Shown here one piece after another: positions 44,511 to 54,200 of a DNA stretch of 56,271 nt (positions are counted from its first letter, which is position 1; the number at the start of each line of letters is the position of its first letter). This stretch comes from Planctomycetaceae bacterium. GTDB lineage: Bacteria; Planctomycetota; Planctomycetia; Pirellulales; Pirellulaceae. Made by a program: the position numbers and the translations under genes. The notes below the pieces were generated by a model, which saw only the letters and a program-made list of their open reading frames with translations, had not been told where the DNA came from and made no database searches. Where the stretch lies: the NCBI GenBank assembly GCA_024642205.1, contig JAHEBQ010000042.1:1-56271 (forward strand), given 5' to 3'.

Positions 44511-45345
44511 CGTCTCTTTTCTCAACACCGTTGGCAATCCCGACTCCTGGCTTTCCTGCTTGCGACATTCGTCCTGGATCGGTTTGCGCACTCTGACGTC
44601 TTGCGAATTTGCGGAGCCGAAACCGTCGGCGGTCATCGTGGCAACAACGATTATGGCAAAGCACTCTGCCGCGACGATGCCGTAGCTCCAATTCACACAT
44701 CGTTTTCCGGTACGTTCATCAGTGGGCGGTGCTGGCAATCTTCGTCAACTTGCCCAATCCCATCGCCCGTTTGTCTTGCCGATCCTGGTTGCCCTTAATC
44801 GAAGCAAGCAATGCAATGCTGATGAAGGCCGAAGCCGCATTACGAACGTGGATTTGAGGCGTGGATTGCGATCGACTTTAATGCACTGGTTCCCCATAAG
44901 AGCGTTCGTTTTGGCATGCGACGGCGTTTACCGAACCTACCCAAGCGAACGGATCCCGAGGCCGGACGTCCGCGAGTCAAAGGCAAGGTGTTCCCGTCGC
45001 AAGGCTGCGACGTCACCATTAACAAAAAAGACGGCTGCGAGTTCGCCGGTACGGCGGCGGATGACGAAACGTCGAAGTCGTCACAGGCCAACGGCATTGG
45101 AAACAAAACCTTGCAGATGCCATCAAAATCAAATGGGCTTCGTGCGTGATCTGACCGGCATCCACCGCGACGAATTTTCTTCACCACGAATCTTAAAATT
45201 CCTGCCGAGCAGGCGGGCGATACAATATGGAAACCACCGTACAGCAAATGCGTGAACATCCTGGGCTGGAAGCGACTCGTGACAGGGGGCGACAAACGAT
45301 CCCGGTTGTTTGTCGGATAAATGACAACCATCACAGGTTCATCAT
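44511..45345 (+). pseudogene. Heavily frameshifted DDE transposase relic (IS4/IS701-like)
   Basis: Pieces of one transposase can be read in order only by switching frame at least four times: RLFSQHRWQSRLLAFLLATF, then CGAETVGGHRGNNDYGKALC, then HIVFRYVHQWAVLAIFVNLP, then VLPILVALNRSKQCN and GLRSTLMHWFPIRAFVLACD, then GRPRVKGKVFPSQGCDV, then VRDLTGIHRDEF, then FFTTNLKIPAEQA, and last ETTVQQMREHPGLEATRDRG. The order and spacing fit the planctomycete IS4/IS701-like transposases with DDT near the start, GDGGYGT in the middle and a late ETTFQE motif. The first motif has decayed to AET and the glycines of the second to DGVYRT. The exact IS family is uncertain. Confidence 0.75.
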
Positions 45346-45427
45346 GCCTACCGGCGTCCATGGATGGCCCTGATGAGTTGCTTCATTTGCAATTTTCAAG
45401 GTTGTAAATTCCTGCAACAAGCAAGCT

Positions 45428-48400
45428 TTACTTGAAGCGATTGTCGTTCGCGTTGCCGCCTGACATCAAGTAACCCATCAAGTCATTGATTTCTTCGGCA
45501 TTCAAACTGTCAAGCAGTTTTTCGGGCATTTGTGAAACCGTCGATGGACGAATTTCATCGATATCGTCCTGACTCACGAGTATCGGCTCGGCTCCGACTT
45601 CACCAGGATAAATCGTCACCCTGCCACCGTCCTGGGGAACAACCAATCCGTTGATCAAACGACCGTCGGCCAACGCGACAATCGAGGAGCCATATTGATC
45701 AGAGATATGTTTGCTCGGATGGATAATTGTCTCCATTACGTATCGTTGATCAAAGCGGTTGGGGATACCGGTCAAATCAGGTCCAATGTTTCCGCCAAGT
45801 CCGCGAACCCGATGACATTGAGCGCAGTTGGCGCCAAAAAAAAGTGACCTGCCACGTTCAAAACTGGATTTGCCTTTCACCACGCGTAGCGCTTCTTCAA
45901 CGGTCCACCCCCGACCCGGGCCGATGGGTTTCGTGACTTCAAAATCCGGAACAGGATTGAAATCCTCGCCCGTGATGTCCTCCAAAGCGACGCGTTCGGC
46001 ATCACTGCAATTCCCGAGGGCTTCTTCCCGCGTGCGCGTCAGGTACCTCGCATAACTGGCACCACCGGCCGCTTTGGCTGCCTCATTCAAAAACGAAAAA
46101 TACGCTCGCCGTTGCTCAATCGTCCAGCCCTCGCGAAGGTTGCGGAGGATAAACGCGTAACCCAGTTCGCGAGTCGGGGGATGGTTAGCCATCATGCTTT
46201 CGACCGTGCCACCGTAATTACTGTTGCGAGAAGCCAATTTCGACCATTCAGGGATCACCGGCGGTTTCCGGTCCGCAATCAATTTCATTGCCTTACCGGT
46301 AACTGTCCTGGACCGCAAATAAGTCAACACCCGAATCAACTCCGTGTTCGCATCGTCGTCGGTGTTTGGCAACAACGGATCGAGTTGAGCGACGACTCGA
46401 TCACGCTGCCGGGCCGAGGGTGGACCAAGTCGAATGAATGTCAGGGAATAAGCCCGGAGCAACCCCAGCAATGGCCCGGTCTCGAGTTCCGCGGCGTTCA
46501 ACTGGATCAGGCTATCGAGCAACGGATCGTGATGAGACTGGCTACCCATTCGCGCGAGGGCAACGGCCCCAGTAATGCGGGCTTGAGGATTCGATTCGGA
46601 GAAAACTCGACTGGCCCATTGCTCGACCGGTTGGCTCTCAACGGCAACCCGAGCCGCATGGCGCATGAAACGATCCGGGCTTGAAAGCATCGGCCAGGCG
46701 GCATGGATCGCTCGTTTGTCCGCAACCCCGTGAAATGATTCAAGCATTCGACGCTGGTCGCGGAGCGTCGAAGCTCCGCCGGACGGGGCGTCAAGTGACT
46801 CGTTTCCGATATACCGAACTCGAAACACAGCCGACTGCGTCCCCCGCCCACCAACCGCAAAATAGAGTGCCCCGTCGTGGCCGACAATTGCGTCGGTTAC
46901 CGGCAACGGCGAACTGTAAACAAACGGTTCGGCCTGACCGGTGTATCCGGCTCCCGCTTCCTTGAGATGAATGCTGTAAATTGTCCCGAAGGTCCAATCG
47001 AGTGCGAAGATTGCGTCCTGGTAACGCGTCGGAAAGTGGGTTCCCTGGCCAGACACGACGCCCGTTGGGGAACCGGGGCCGATATCCACTACCGACGGCA
47101 GACTGTCTTCATAGTAAGCCGGCCATTTGCCTGACCCGTTTCGCCAACCATAGTCCGCACCACTGACTACGTGACAGATTCGGGTTGGCCGATACCAGGG
47201 TGAACCCATGTCGTATTCCATGTCGGCATCGTAGGTGAACATGTCACCGTGACAATTGAGCGTAATGTCATATTGATTGCGAAATCCAATGGTGTGAACT
47301 GTCTGTGTCTTGGTTTCCGGGTCAAGCCGCATGACGAAACCACCAGGAGCCATGATGCCGTTGGCATGTCCATTGGAATCGCTCATGCGGGGCAACAGCA
47401 GATCTTCATCCCAACTTTGGACTCGTGAACCAGTGTGTTGGGCCATGGGTGAGTGATTTCCGCTGTCGACATAGATTCCCAGTTTGTCTTCGGTCAGAAT
47501 CAGCGCGTGGTTGCCATGTTCGCCACCACCGGTTGTACTGGGGATTTCTTCCATTTTATCCAGTTGATCATCGTTATCTGTATCGGTAAGCCGATACAGG
47601 TGCCCCCCATTTCTGTGAAACCAGAGACCGTCAAACGCCCATAAAAGCCCCTGGGCACCGGAAAGTTGCGCCATGGCATCGACTGAGACCTTTTCGACGA
47701 GCGGCGATTCATTTTCCCGAATCGTGAGTCGATAAAGTCCGGCGGCACCTTGGTCACAGGCATAAATTCGTCCCTGCGGATCGGTTGTCATCGAAACCCA
47801 GCTCCCCTGGGATTGGGGAACGGTGTAAACGTGATCAACCACGAATCCTGGCGGCGCGATAATATTCTTGGGATCAAGCGGATTGCCCTCTCCCGATGTA
47901 CCCGTGTATTTCGGTATGGCCCATGGTCCATCGCCCAATGTTCCAGTGCTTTCCGCGGCTGGCCAACCGGAATCGTCAAACGCAACGTGATTCCAACCGT
48001 CGAGTTTCCTTTCATTCATTTTCCACGAACTGGGGTGGGACTGAATGGATTTGATTTTCCCTTTTCCGTCGCCTTCCGCTCGTTCCATCGCCAGTTTGAA
48101 AACAAACCCCGCAGGGCCTCCATGATTCTGAGCCTCGACGGCAATTACGTTTTTTCCGACAACCAGAAATCTGGAAACGTCCTGTTGAATCGGGTCTTGC
48201 CATTGAGAGCTACTCGCGATCCGGGTACCGTTGATCCAAAGTGTGAATTCGTTGTCACAAGTCGCATAGATTGCCGATACAACAGGTTTGAAATCGAGGT
48301 TGAACGAGCGACGAAACCAGAGTTGCTGTTCGTCGGTTGACTTCGCTTTCCAAATCCACCGAGCTTTCGGTTTCTCCGTCAGCCATTCTCCGCCTTCGAT

Positions 48401-49219
48401 GAAGTTCGGCATTTGGCTGGCCTTCTTCCCTGCGGCGGAATCAACAAGCCGTTGAATGGCATCGATCGAACCGACCAACTGTTGACCAGCTTCACCACTC
48501 AGTCGTTTTATCAGCAAGTTCCGAAACTCGACTTTCATCGGCGCACCTGCGTGCAACTGGAGTCCGATCACTCCAGTCCGTTCTGCTTCAGGGTGATTGT
48601 CCGTAATATCAACGGTCGTCCTACCGTTGACTTGATGGATCAGTCGATTTCCAACTGCAACGATCCGCAGATCATTCCATTGGTCACCCGTGAGCTCAGT
48701 GTCATCTCCAACCTGCCCAACGATCTTCGTTTTCCCGTCGGTCAAAATTTCGATCCGTTGTCCGCGGGTTGCAACGATGCCTCGCGTTCCTTCACCATAC
48801 AACATTCCAAAATAATCCTGACGCGGGTGAAGGTCCGCCTGGTTTCCATGGAGCACAAAACCACCTGAATCAACCACTTGACTGCGGTATTGAACTCCCG
48901 AATTGTTGCCCGAAAAACGGACTTTGCAGCGAAAATCAAAATCCCCGAGTTCCCCGCCTTGCCAGACGAGAAAGGTATTGCCGCTGGTTGGATTCTCTGA
49001 CGTCGTTTGCCCGACGATCGCGTTGTCCTCGACCGACCAGAATTTCTCGATGCCTTTCCAACCCGAAAGGTCCTGCCCGTTGAACAGGATTTCAAACTCG
49101 CCGTCCTGCGAAAAAACTGAACCCGTCGCCAACAACAGCCACAAACAGAAGCAGCGACAAATGTTCGACCGCAAAGTGAAAGTTCGGCCGATGGAATTCA
49201 AGGACATACGTGCATCCAT
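45428..49219 (-). CDS. Exported DUF1080 / PVC-type propeller / HEAT / cytochrome c fusion
   Basis: This ~1263-residue protein has a signal segment (CRCFCLWLLLATGSVFSQ) and a DUF1080 (3-keto-disaccharide hydrolase, concanavalin-like) domain (~40-240; ILFNGQDLSGWKGI, NNSGVQYRSQVV). A galactose-binding-like domain comes next (~285-445; ARWIWKAKSTDEQQLWFRRS), then the PVC-type beta-propeller (~465-830; IAPPGFVVDHVYTV, GHANGIMAPGG, GADYGWRNGSGKWP), HEAT-like helices (~850-1090) and a C-terminal cytochrome c domain. Its haem motif is CAQCH (~1132-1136) and Met in STVSQMPEKLLDSL is the likely axial ligand. Such proteins are thought to oxidise sugars and pass electrons to the chain. The start at 49219 is uncertain; 49207 is an alternative. 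Confidence 0.9.
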   Translation of the reverse strand: MDARMSLNSIGRTFTLRSNICRCFCLWLLLATGSVFSQDGEFEILFNGQDLSGWKGIEKFWSVEDNAIVGQTTSENPTSGNTFLVWQGGELGDFDFRCKVRFSGNNSGVQYRSQVVDSGGFVLHGNQADLHPRQDYFGMLYGEGTRGIVATRGQRIEILTDGKTKIVGQVGDDTELTGDQWNDLRIVAVGNRLIHQVNGRTTVDITDNHPEAERTGVIGLQLHAGAPMKVEFRNLLIKRLSGEAGQQLVGSIDAIQRLVDSAAGKKASQMPNFIEGGEWLTEKPKARWIWKAKSTDEQQLWFRRSFNLDFKPVVSAIYATCDNEFTLWINGTRIASSSQWQDPIQQDVSRFLVVGKNVIAVEAQNHGGPAGFVFKLAMERAEGDGKGKIKSIQSHPSSWKMNERKLDGWNHVAFDDSGWPAAESTGTLGDGPWAIPKYTGTSGEGNPLDPKNIIAPPGFVVDHVYTVPQSQGSWVSMTTDPQGRIYACDQGAAGLYRLTIRENESPLVEKVSVDAMAQLSGAQGLLWAFDGLWFHRNGGHLYRLTDTDNDDQLDKMEEIPSTTGGGEHGNHALILTEDKLGIYVDSGNHSPMAQHTGSRVQSWDEDLLLPRMSDSNGHANGIMAPGGFVMRLDPETKTQTVHTIGFRNQYDITLNCHGDMFTYDADMEYDMGSPWYRPTRICHVVSGADYGWRNGSGKWPAYYEDSLPSVVDIGPGSPTGVVSGQGTHFPTRYQDAIFALDWTFGTIYSIHLKEAGAGYTGQAEPFVYSSPLPVTDAIVGHDGALYFAVGGRGTQSAVFRVRYIGNESLDAPSGGASTLRDQRRMLESFHGVADKRAIHAAWPMLSSPDRFMRHAARVAVESQPVEQWASRVFSESNPQARITGAVALARMGSQSHHDPLLDSLIQLNAAELETGPLLGLLRAYSLTFIRLGPPSARQRDRVVAQLDPLLPNTDDDANTELIRVLTYLRSRTVTGKAMKLIADRKPPVIPEWSKLASRNSNYGGTVESMMANHPPTRELGYAFILRNLREGWTIEQRRAYFSFLNEAAKAAGGASYARYLTRTREEALGNCSDAERVALEDITGEDFNPVPDFEVTKPIGPGRGWTVEEALRVVKGKSSFERGRSLFFGANCAQCHRVRGLGGNIGPDLTGIPNRFDQRYVMETIIHPSKHISDQYGSSIVALADGRLINGLVVPQDGGRVTIYPGEVGAEPILVSQDDIDEIRPSTVSQMPEKLLDSLNAEEINDLMGYLMSGGNANDNRFK

Positions 49220-49482
49220 AATTGGAGTTTGCGAAAGAGAAAACGGAATGATGTAGACTAATATACCTGAGCGTTCCGCGACATTCGTTTTTCCCCCATT
49301 TTCTTTCGGAATAACTTTTCGATCGTCCCGGATATGATCACAGGGTGGTGATCGAATCCATTCCATTTGCTACAACTATTTTTGTTCAATTAGTCCGACA
49401 ATAACTCGTACGTCGTTGACGGTGTCGGGCTTGGTTTCCTTCCCTGACATGCTCATTTGCGCCAATTAAGAAAGCCAAATCC

Positions 49483-51111
49483 GTGAAGCAGAATCTGTTC
49501 CGCCTCTGTAACGCAATGTTCCTGATCGGTCTTTCAACTGCAGGTGGCTTCGCGGCGGAAGATCGTCAGAAGCCAGATACTCGAAACAACGGACGAACCA
49601 ATATTCTGTTCATCATGTCGGATGACCATGCCTGCAATGCGATCAGTTCCTACGGTGGTCGGCTTGCCGAAGTCGCCCCGACGCCAAACATTGATCGCAT
49701 CGCGCGGGAGGGAATTCGGTTAGGCAAGTGTTTTGTCACCAATTCAATTTGTACACCCAGCCGTGCCGTAATCCTTTCGGGCCAACATTCACACTTGAAC
49801 GGCGTCAGGACACTGGTTGACGCTTTCCCGGGTTCCGATTCCGGAACCCCCAATGTTGCCGAAATACTTCGCCGCTCCGGATACCAGACTGCATTGATTG
49901 GAAAATGGCATTTGCGTTCGCCGCCGTGGGGATTTGACTACTGGAAAATCGGGCCGGGGCAGGGGAGATACCACGATCCATTCTTCGTTTCTTCGACCGA
50001 TGACGTTGAATACAAACCGCAGCCGGCCAAGGACGCAATACCGATCCGCGGCTATTATACCGACCTGGTCACCGATTTCGCGATTGACTGGCTGGAAAAA
50101 CGAGACCGCGACAAGCCATTCTTCCTGATGCTGCACAACAAGGCTCCCCATGGCAAATGGGAACCCGCCGATCGCCATAGGGACTACCTGGCCGATGTCA
50201 ACATTCCCGAACCGGCCACGCTGTGGGAAGACTTCTCACACCGTTCGCCGGCCACGATCCACATGGGCACTTCCATAACCGGCCGGCTTGCCGGAAGACG
50301 AACGATGGTTGCAGATGTGCAAAAACCAAATTGGTACGGTGGTCCGGTAGACATGGCCGGACTGTCGGAAAAAGAACAGGGACAGGCCGCCTATCAGAAG
50401 TACCTTCATCAATATCTGGCCTGCGTCAAGGCAGTCGATGAAAACACCGGTCGCGTACTCGATTACCTGGACCACACCGGACTCGCAGAAAATACTCTGG
50501 TCGTTTATACCGCCGATCAGGGTATGTTCCTGGGAGAACACGATTATTTTGACAAGCGCTGGATTTACGAAGAGTGTTTTCGGATGCCGTTCATCGCGCG
50601 ACTGCCGGGTAGGATCAACGCCGGATCAAACGATGAAGACCATCTCTGTTCCAATCTCGATTTCGCACAAACGCTGCTTGAGTTTGCCGAAGTCGATTCA
50701 CCGGAAATTGCCAAAATGCAAGGCAAGAGCCTGTTGCCGATTCTGACGGGAAGCCCCCCCCAACAATGGCGCGACGCGGTTTACTATCGCTACTGGATGC
50801 ACCTGGCTCACCACCACATTCCTTCCCATTATGGCATTCGCGATGGGCGCTATAAACTGGCTTTCTTCTACGGACTTCCACTCGACGCGAGCCTTGGTAA
50901 CGGCATTTTCGAGCCGACTACCGCCGGTTGGGAGTTGTACGATCTCGAAGCGGATCCGCAAGAGAAGAACAACGTGTATGGTAAACCCGAGTACGCGTCC
51001 GAGACGAAACGACTGAAACAACGGTTATTGGAACTCAAAAATGAGTACGGCGATCGGGATGAACAATACCCCGAATTGATGCGAGTCCGGAACGCAAACT
51101 GGGGTTCATGA
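49483..51111 (+). CDS. Cys-type sulfatase (S1 family)
   Basis: The 542-residue product has a signal peptide (CNAMFLIGLSTAGGFAAED), the metal-binding pair in NILFIMSDDHACNAISSYGG, the formylglycine motif NSICTPSRAVILSGQH with Cys90, TALIGKWHLRSPPWGFDYW, HNKAPHGKWEP and VVYTADQGMFLGEHDYFDKR. The late Asp-Gln pair in place of Asp-Asn is common in this sulfatase branch (iduronate/heparan- or mucin-type S1 subfamilies). It starts at GTG 49483, since the signal peptide begins there. It is divergent from the DUF1080/cytochrome gene and convergent with the HEAT-repeat gene. It probably acts on an external sulfated glycan; substrate unknown. Confidence 0.94.
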   Translation: MKQNLFRLCNAMFLIGLSTAGGFAAEDRQKPDTRNNGRTNILFIMSDDHACNAISSYGGRLAEVAPTPNIDRIAREGIRLGKCFVTNSICTPSRAVILSGQHSHLNGVRTLVDAFPGSDSGTPNVAEILRRSGYQTALIGKWHLRSPPWGFDYWKIGPGQGRYHDPFFVSSTDDVEYKPQPAKDAIPIRGYYTDLVTDFAIDWLEKRDRDKPFFLMLHNKAPHGKWEPADRHRDYLADVNIPEPATLWEDFSHRSPATIHMGTSITGRLAGRRTMVADVQKPNWYGGPVDMAGLSEKEQGQAAYQKYLHQYLACVKAVDENTGRVLDYLDHTGLAENTLVVYTADQGMFLGEHDYFDKRWIYEECFRMPFIARLPGRINAGSNDEDHLCSNLDFAQTLLEFAEVDSPEIAKMQGKSLLPILTGSPPQQWRDAVYYRYWMHLAHHHIPSHYGIRDGRYKLAFFYGLPLDASLGNGIFEPTTAGWELYDLEADPQEKNNVYGKPEYASETKRLKQRLLELKNEYGDRDEQYPELMRVRNANWGS

Positions 51112-51215
51112 AAAACCGGAGGCAACCGCCGGATACCGGACATCGGGTTGCAGGTAATGGCTTCTGGCCCAGTGATTTGTCCGAAACCAGCCGTCCACTT
51201 TACCCGCGATGACGG

Positions 51216-52436
51216 TTATTCTGTCACTTTTTCGATGGCGGTTATCGCGTCGGTCACAGCCTGGCGCAACAAAGCGTCTTCATCCTTGAGTAGGGCCTTC
51301 AACTGTGGCACGGCTGACTTCGCGCCGGGACCAATTTTTCCCAGCGCAACGGCTGCCTGCTCGCGAACACCAACGTCGTCAGATTTAAGTTCCTTGCAGA
51401 TTGCGGCCGTCAGCGGCGCAGCGACGGGTCCCATGTTTGCCAGTTGTTCCAACACCGTCATTTTGTAATCAACCGTCGTCAACAGCTCCTTGAGTACCTT
51501 GAGACTTACTTCCGACTTGCCGGTGATTTGCCAAATCGCGACGGCAGCCTGCGGTTGACAGCTTCGCGTGGGATCCATCATCAGCTGGGTTATTTTCTCG
51601 ATCGCCGGCTGCGCCTTGGCCCCCATATGACCGAGTCCGATCATGGCCCGCTCTTTTTCCACCAACGTGAAAGCACTCAGGCGTTCCGTCAGCAGCGCGA
51701 GGATATCGTGTTTGTCCGATTCTCCGATTGCCCCAAGTACGATCGATGACCACGATCGTGCCGATACGGTGCCACTTTCAAACAGCTCCACCAGTTTGTC
51801 GATTGCGGGAGCTGCCTTGGGACCAAGTTGCTCCAGCACTCTGCAAACGGCGATCTGCACGTTCAGATCTTCGCTGTCCAACAGCTCTATCATTCGGTCC
51901 ATTGCTTTGGCGTTTTCGTCACCCAGGTTTTGCATGGCAAATAGCGCCATCTTCTGGGTTGGCGCTTCTTCGCTTTCCAGGGCTTTCTGGAATTCCGGAA
52001 ACAATTCGACAGCGTCGGCTCCAAGAACACGCGCCGCGCCGCAGACAGACGCGAAATCCTTGGATTCGAGGTAGCCTCCTCCAACCATGGTTACCAAGAC
52101 CGGAACCGCGCTTTTTCCAATTCGCTGGATTCCCACCTCGCCCGCAGCGCGTATCAATTCGTTGCCGTTACTTGTTGCACGGGCCAGAACCGGGACAACT
52201 TCTTCCCGTGAAAATCGCCCGTCCGTGATCCGCAGAAGCGCTTCGACTCGCTGTTTCCCGGGACCTTCCGTGGCGACCGAAAGATCGTCGGCGCGTGGAA
52301 CGGTTGATACAGGCTCCTGGGCCGACGCGAACAATTGATCGATCCCGACCGTCAGTTGCAGAGTGGTGAGAATCGCCGCGACGACAACCAGTATCGCCGC
52401 CATCAACGAAACCATGGAGTGGCCGGCTTTTTTCAT
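51216..52436 (-). CDS. Membrane-anchored HEAT-repeat protein
   Basis: This 406-residue protein has one N-terminal membrane helix (MVSLMAAILVVVAAILTTLQ, ~8-27) and then eight or so HEAT-type repeats (for example QKMALFAMQNLGDENAKAMD, VQIAVCRVLEQLGPKAAPAI and VREQAAVALGKIGPGAKSAV). HEAT solenoids are protein-interaction scaffolds; nothing enzymatic is visible. Proteins of this type are frequent in planctomycetes beside sulfatases. It is convergent with the sulfatase at 49483 and divergent from the one at 52762. It is probably periplasmic with an inner-membrane anchor. Confidence 0.88.
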   Translation of the reverse strand: MKKAGHSMVSLMAAILVVVAAILTTLQLTVGIDQLFASAQEPVSTVPRADDLSVATEGPGKQRVEALLRITDGRFSREEVVPVLARATSNGNELIRAAGEVGIQRIGKSAVPVLVTMVGGGYLESKDFASVCGAARVLGADAVELFPEFQKALESEEAPTQKMALFAMQNLGDENAKAMDRMIELLDSEDLNVQIAVCRVLEQLGPKAAPAIDKLVELFESGTVSARSWSSIVLGAIGESDKHDILALLTERLSAFTLVEKERAMIGLGHMGAKAQPAIEKITQLMMDPTRSCQPQAAVAIWQITGKSEVSLKVLKELLTTVDYKMTVLEQLANMGPVAAPLTAAICKELKSDDVGVREQAAVALGKIGPGAKSAVPQLKALLKDEDALLRQAVTDAITAIEKVTE

Positions 52437-52761
52437 TGTTACGCCCGTGTACAGATAAATTGCAAATGGAATCCCGACGGGAAACCTGGAAAGATTATAC
52501 TTTCATGGCACCTGGTTGCCAGCCTTGCTTATCAACGTCATCTTCATTACAGATACTGAGTCGATGAAAGAAATGGGTTACAACCCGGCAGACACTTTGG
52601 CGATGGTCGATGGTCTTTCCGGTTTCGAAGCCAAAAATGTTCAGCAACATTTGTTGAAAAACCGAGGAACAGGTTACAAAATCGGTTTGCACACGTTTCG
52701 TCGAAGATTGATCTTGCCAAGACAACCTGTCCGTACCCCGAAAACAAGGAATACGCAAATC
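52437..52761. other. Divergent promoter region upstream of a sulfatase, open in the sulfatase frame
   Basis: 325 bases separate the HEAT-repeat gene and the sulfatase. From 52516 the sulfatase frame is open without a stop for 82 codons upstream of its ATG, but this part has no signal peptide, no ribosome-binding site and no family similarity. I read it as non-coding. Confidence 0.5.
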
Positions 52762-54096
52762 ATGCAAACATTTCAAATAACCTTGGCAATCACATTGACT
52801 TTGAGTGCGTCTTTTCTGAATGCTCAGGTGAAACCAAATGTTATCGTCATCATGGCGGACGACATCGGGTTTGAATGCTACAGCCACAAAGGAAGCGAGT
52901 TTTACAAGACTCCGAATATCGACCGCCTGGCAGCGACGGGGGCGGAGTTTGTTCAAGCCTATTCACAGCCAATCTGCACGCCGTCGCGAGTCAAGATCAT
53001 GACTGGCCGGTATAATTTCAGAAACTATGTCCAATTCGGTGAACTTGATCTCGCACAACCAACCTTCGCCACAATGGTGAAAGCCAGCGGTTATGCGACA
53101 GCAATTGCGGGCAAATGGCAATTGTCGGCTGGCGACCTGGACGGGCCTCGTAAAGTCGGTTTCGATGAATATTGCCTCTGGCACTTTTCTGCTGGCGTCG
53201 GCGGACAGGATGCGCTGCCGGAACCATTCAAGAACAAAGGCTCCCGTTACAAATCACCAACGCTATTCAAAAATGGCAAACGGGTACCAGACACCCAGGA
53301 CAAATACGGACCGGATCTCGTCTCCGATTTCATTTGCGACTTCATTGAGCGCAAGAAAGGCGAGCCGTTCGTCGTCTACTACCCGATGATCCTGACGCAC
53401 AACCCGTTCGAACCGACACCCGACAGCGTCGATTGGATCAAGAAAGACCCGACGCGCAAGCCGATCGAACATTTTCGCGAGATGGTCAATTACATGGACA
53501 AAATGATTGGAAAAATTGTCAATAAACTCGATGAAACTGGCCTGCGCGACAATACGTTGATCATCGTGACAGGCGATAACGGAACCAACCGCAGTCTCAC
53601 CTCGCCGTTCCCGTCCAGGGGAGTCATCCAGGGCGGCAAAGGTACGATGCAGGACGCTGGCAACCGGGTCGCGTTCGTTGCCAACTGGTCGGGTACGATC
53701 AAGCCAGGGACGATTGTCGATTCTCCGGTCGGGTTTACGGATGTACTTCCAACGATTGCTGAAGTCACCGGGTCTGTGGCACCGCAGGGAATCGACGGAC
53801 AGAGCTTCTTGCCCCTGGCAATGGGGGACACATCGCGGGCGCGTGGCTGGCTGTTTCAATCCTATTCCAAAGACGGTCCCGGTACGGCGCCCTACCGTTG
53901 TTTCGTCCGGGACGCAAACTGGAAGCTTTACGCCGACGGTTCGTTGTTCAACGTGCCGAATGATTGGTTGGAAAAATCACCGGTTACCGGACCCGAAGGG
54001 GAAGCCCAGCGCAGTCGATTACAGCCGATTCTGGACGACATCCTTAAAGACGTGCCGCCCAGGTTGATCGACCGGAAAGCTCCGGTCGCCCAGTAG
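52762..54096 (+). CDS. Cys-type sulfatase with Gln in the GKWH motif
   Basis: The 444-residue product starts at the ATG at 52762, which has AAGGA 11 bases upstream and begins a clear signal peptide (ITLAITLTLSASFLNAQ). Motifs: NVIVIMADDIGFECYSHKGS (Asp33, Asp34), SQPICTPSRVKIMTGRYN (Cys72, the formylglycine site), ATAIAGKWQLSAGD, MILTHNPFEP, VTGDNGTNRSL and GGKGTMQDAGNRV. The usual His of GKWH, which contacts the sulfate in arylsulfatases, is Gln here (residue 115); the other positions are kept. The divergence looks like a subfamily trait rather than decay. It is followed by a convergent lipoprotein gene. Activity is likely, substrate unknown. Confidence 0.92.
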   Translation: MQTFQITLAITLTLSASFLNAQVKPNVIVIMADDIGFECYSHKGSEFYKTPNIDRLAATGAEFVQAYSQPICTPSRVKIMTGRYNFRNYVQFGELDLAQPTFATMVKASGYATAIAGKWQLSAGDLDGPRKVGFDEYCLWHFSAGVGGQDALPEPFKNKGSRYKSPTLFKNGKRVPDTQDKYGPDLVSDFICDFIERKKGEPFVVYYPMILTHNPFEPTPDSVDWIKKDPTRKPIEHFREMVNYMDKMIGKIVNKLDETGLRDNTLIIVTGDNGTNRSLTSPFPSRGVIQGGKGTMQDAGNRVAFVANWSGTIKPGTIVDSPVGFTDVLPTIAEVTGSVAPQGIDGQSFLPLAMGDTSRARGWLFQSYSKDGPGTAPYRCFVRDANWKLYADGSLFNVPNDWLEKSPVTGPEGEAQRSRLQPILDDILKDVPPRLIDRKAPVAQ

Positions 54097-54200
54097 CTGC
54101 ATCGATCTTGCGCCGCCTTTATCGATTTCGGGTGGGGCGACCTGCGTCACGATCGAATCGCTTCGAGACAATAAATCCCTCCGAAACCTCCTGGTAAGAT

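Noticed and set aside
52516..52761. In-frame 82-codon extension upstream of the third sulfatase
   Set aside because: The signal peptide and ribosome-binding site fix the start at 52762; the extension lacks family similarity.
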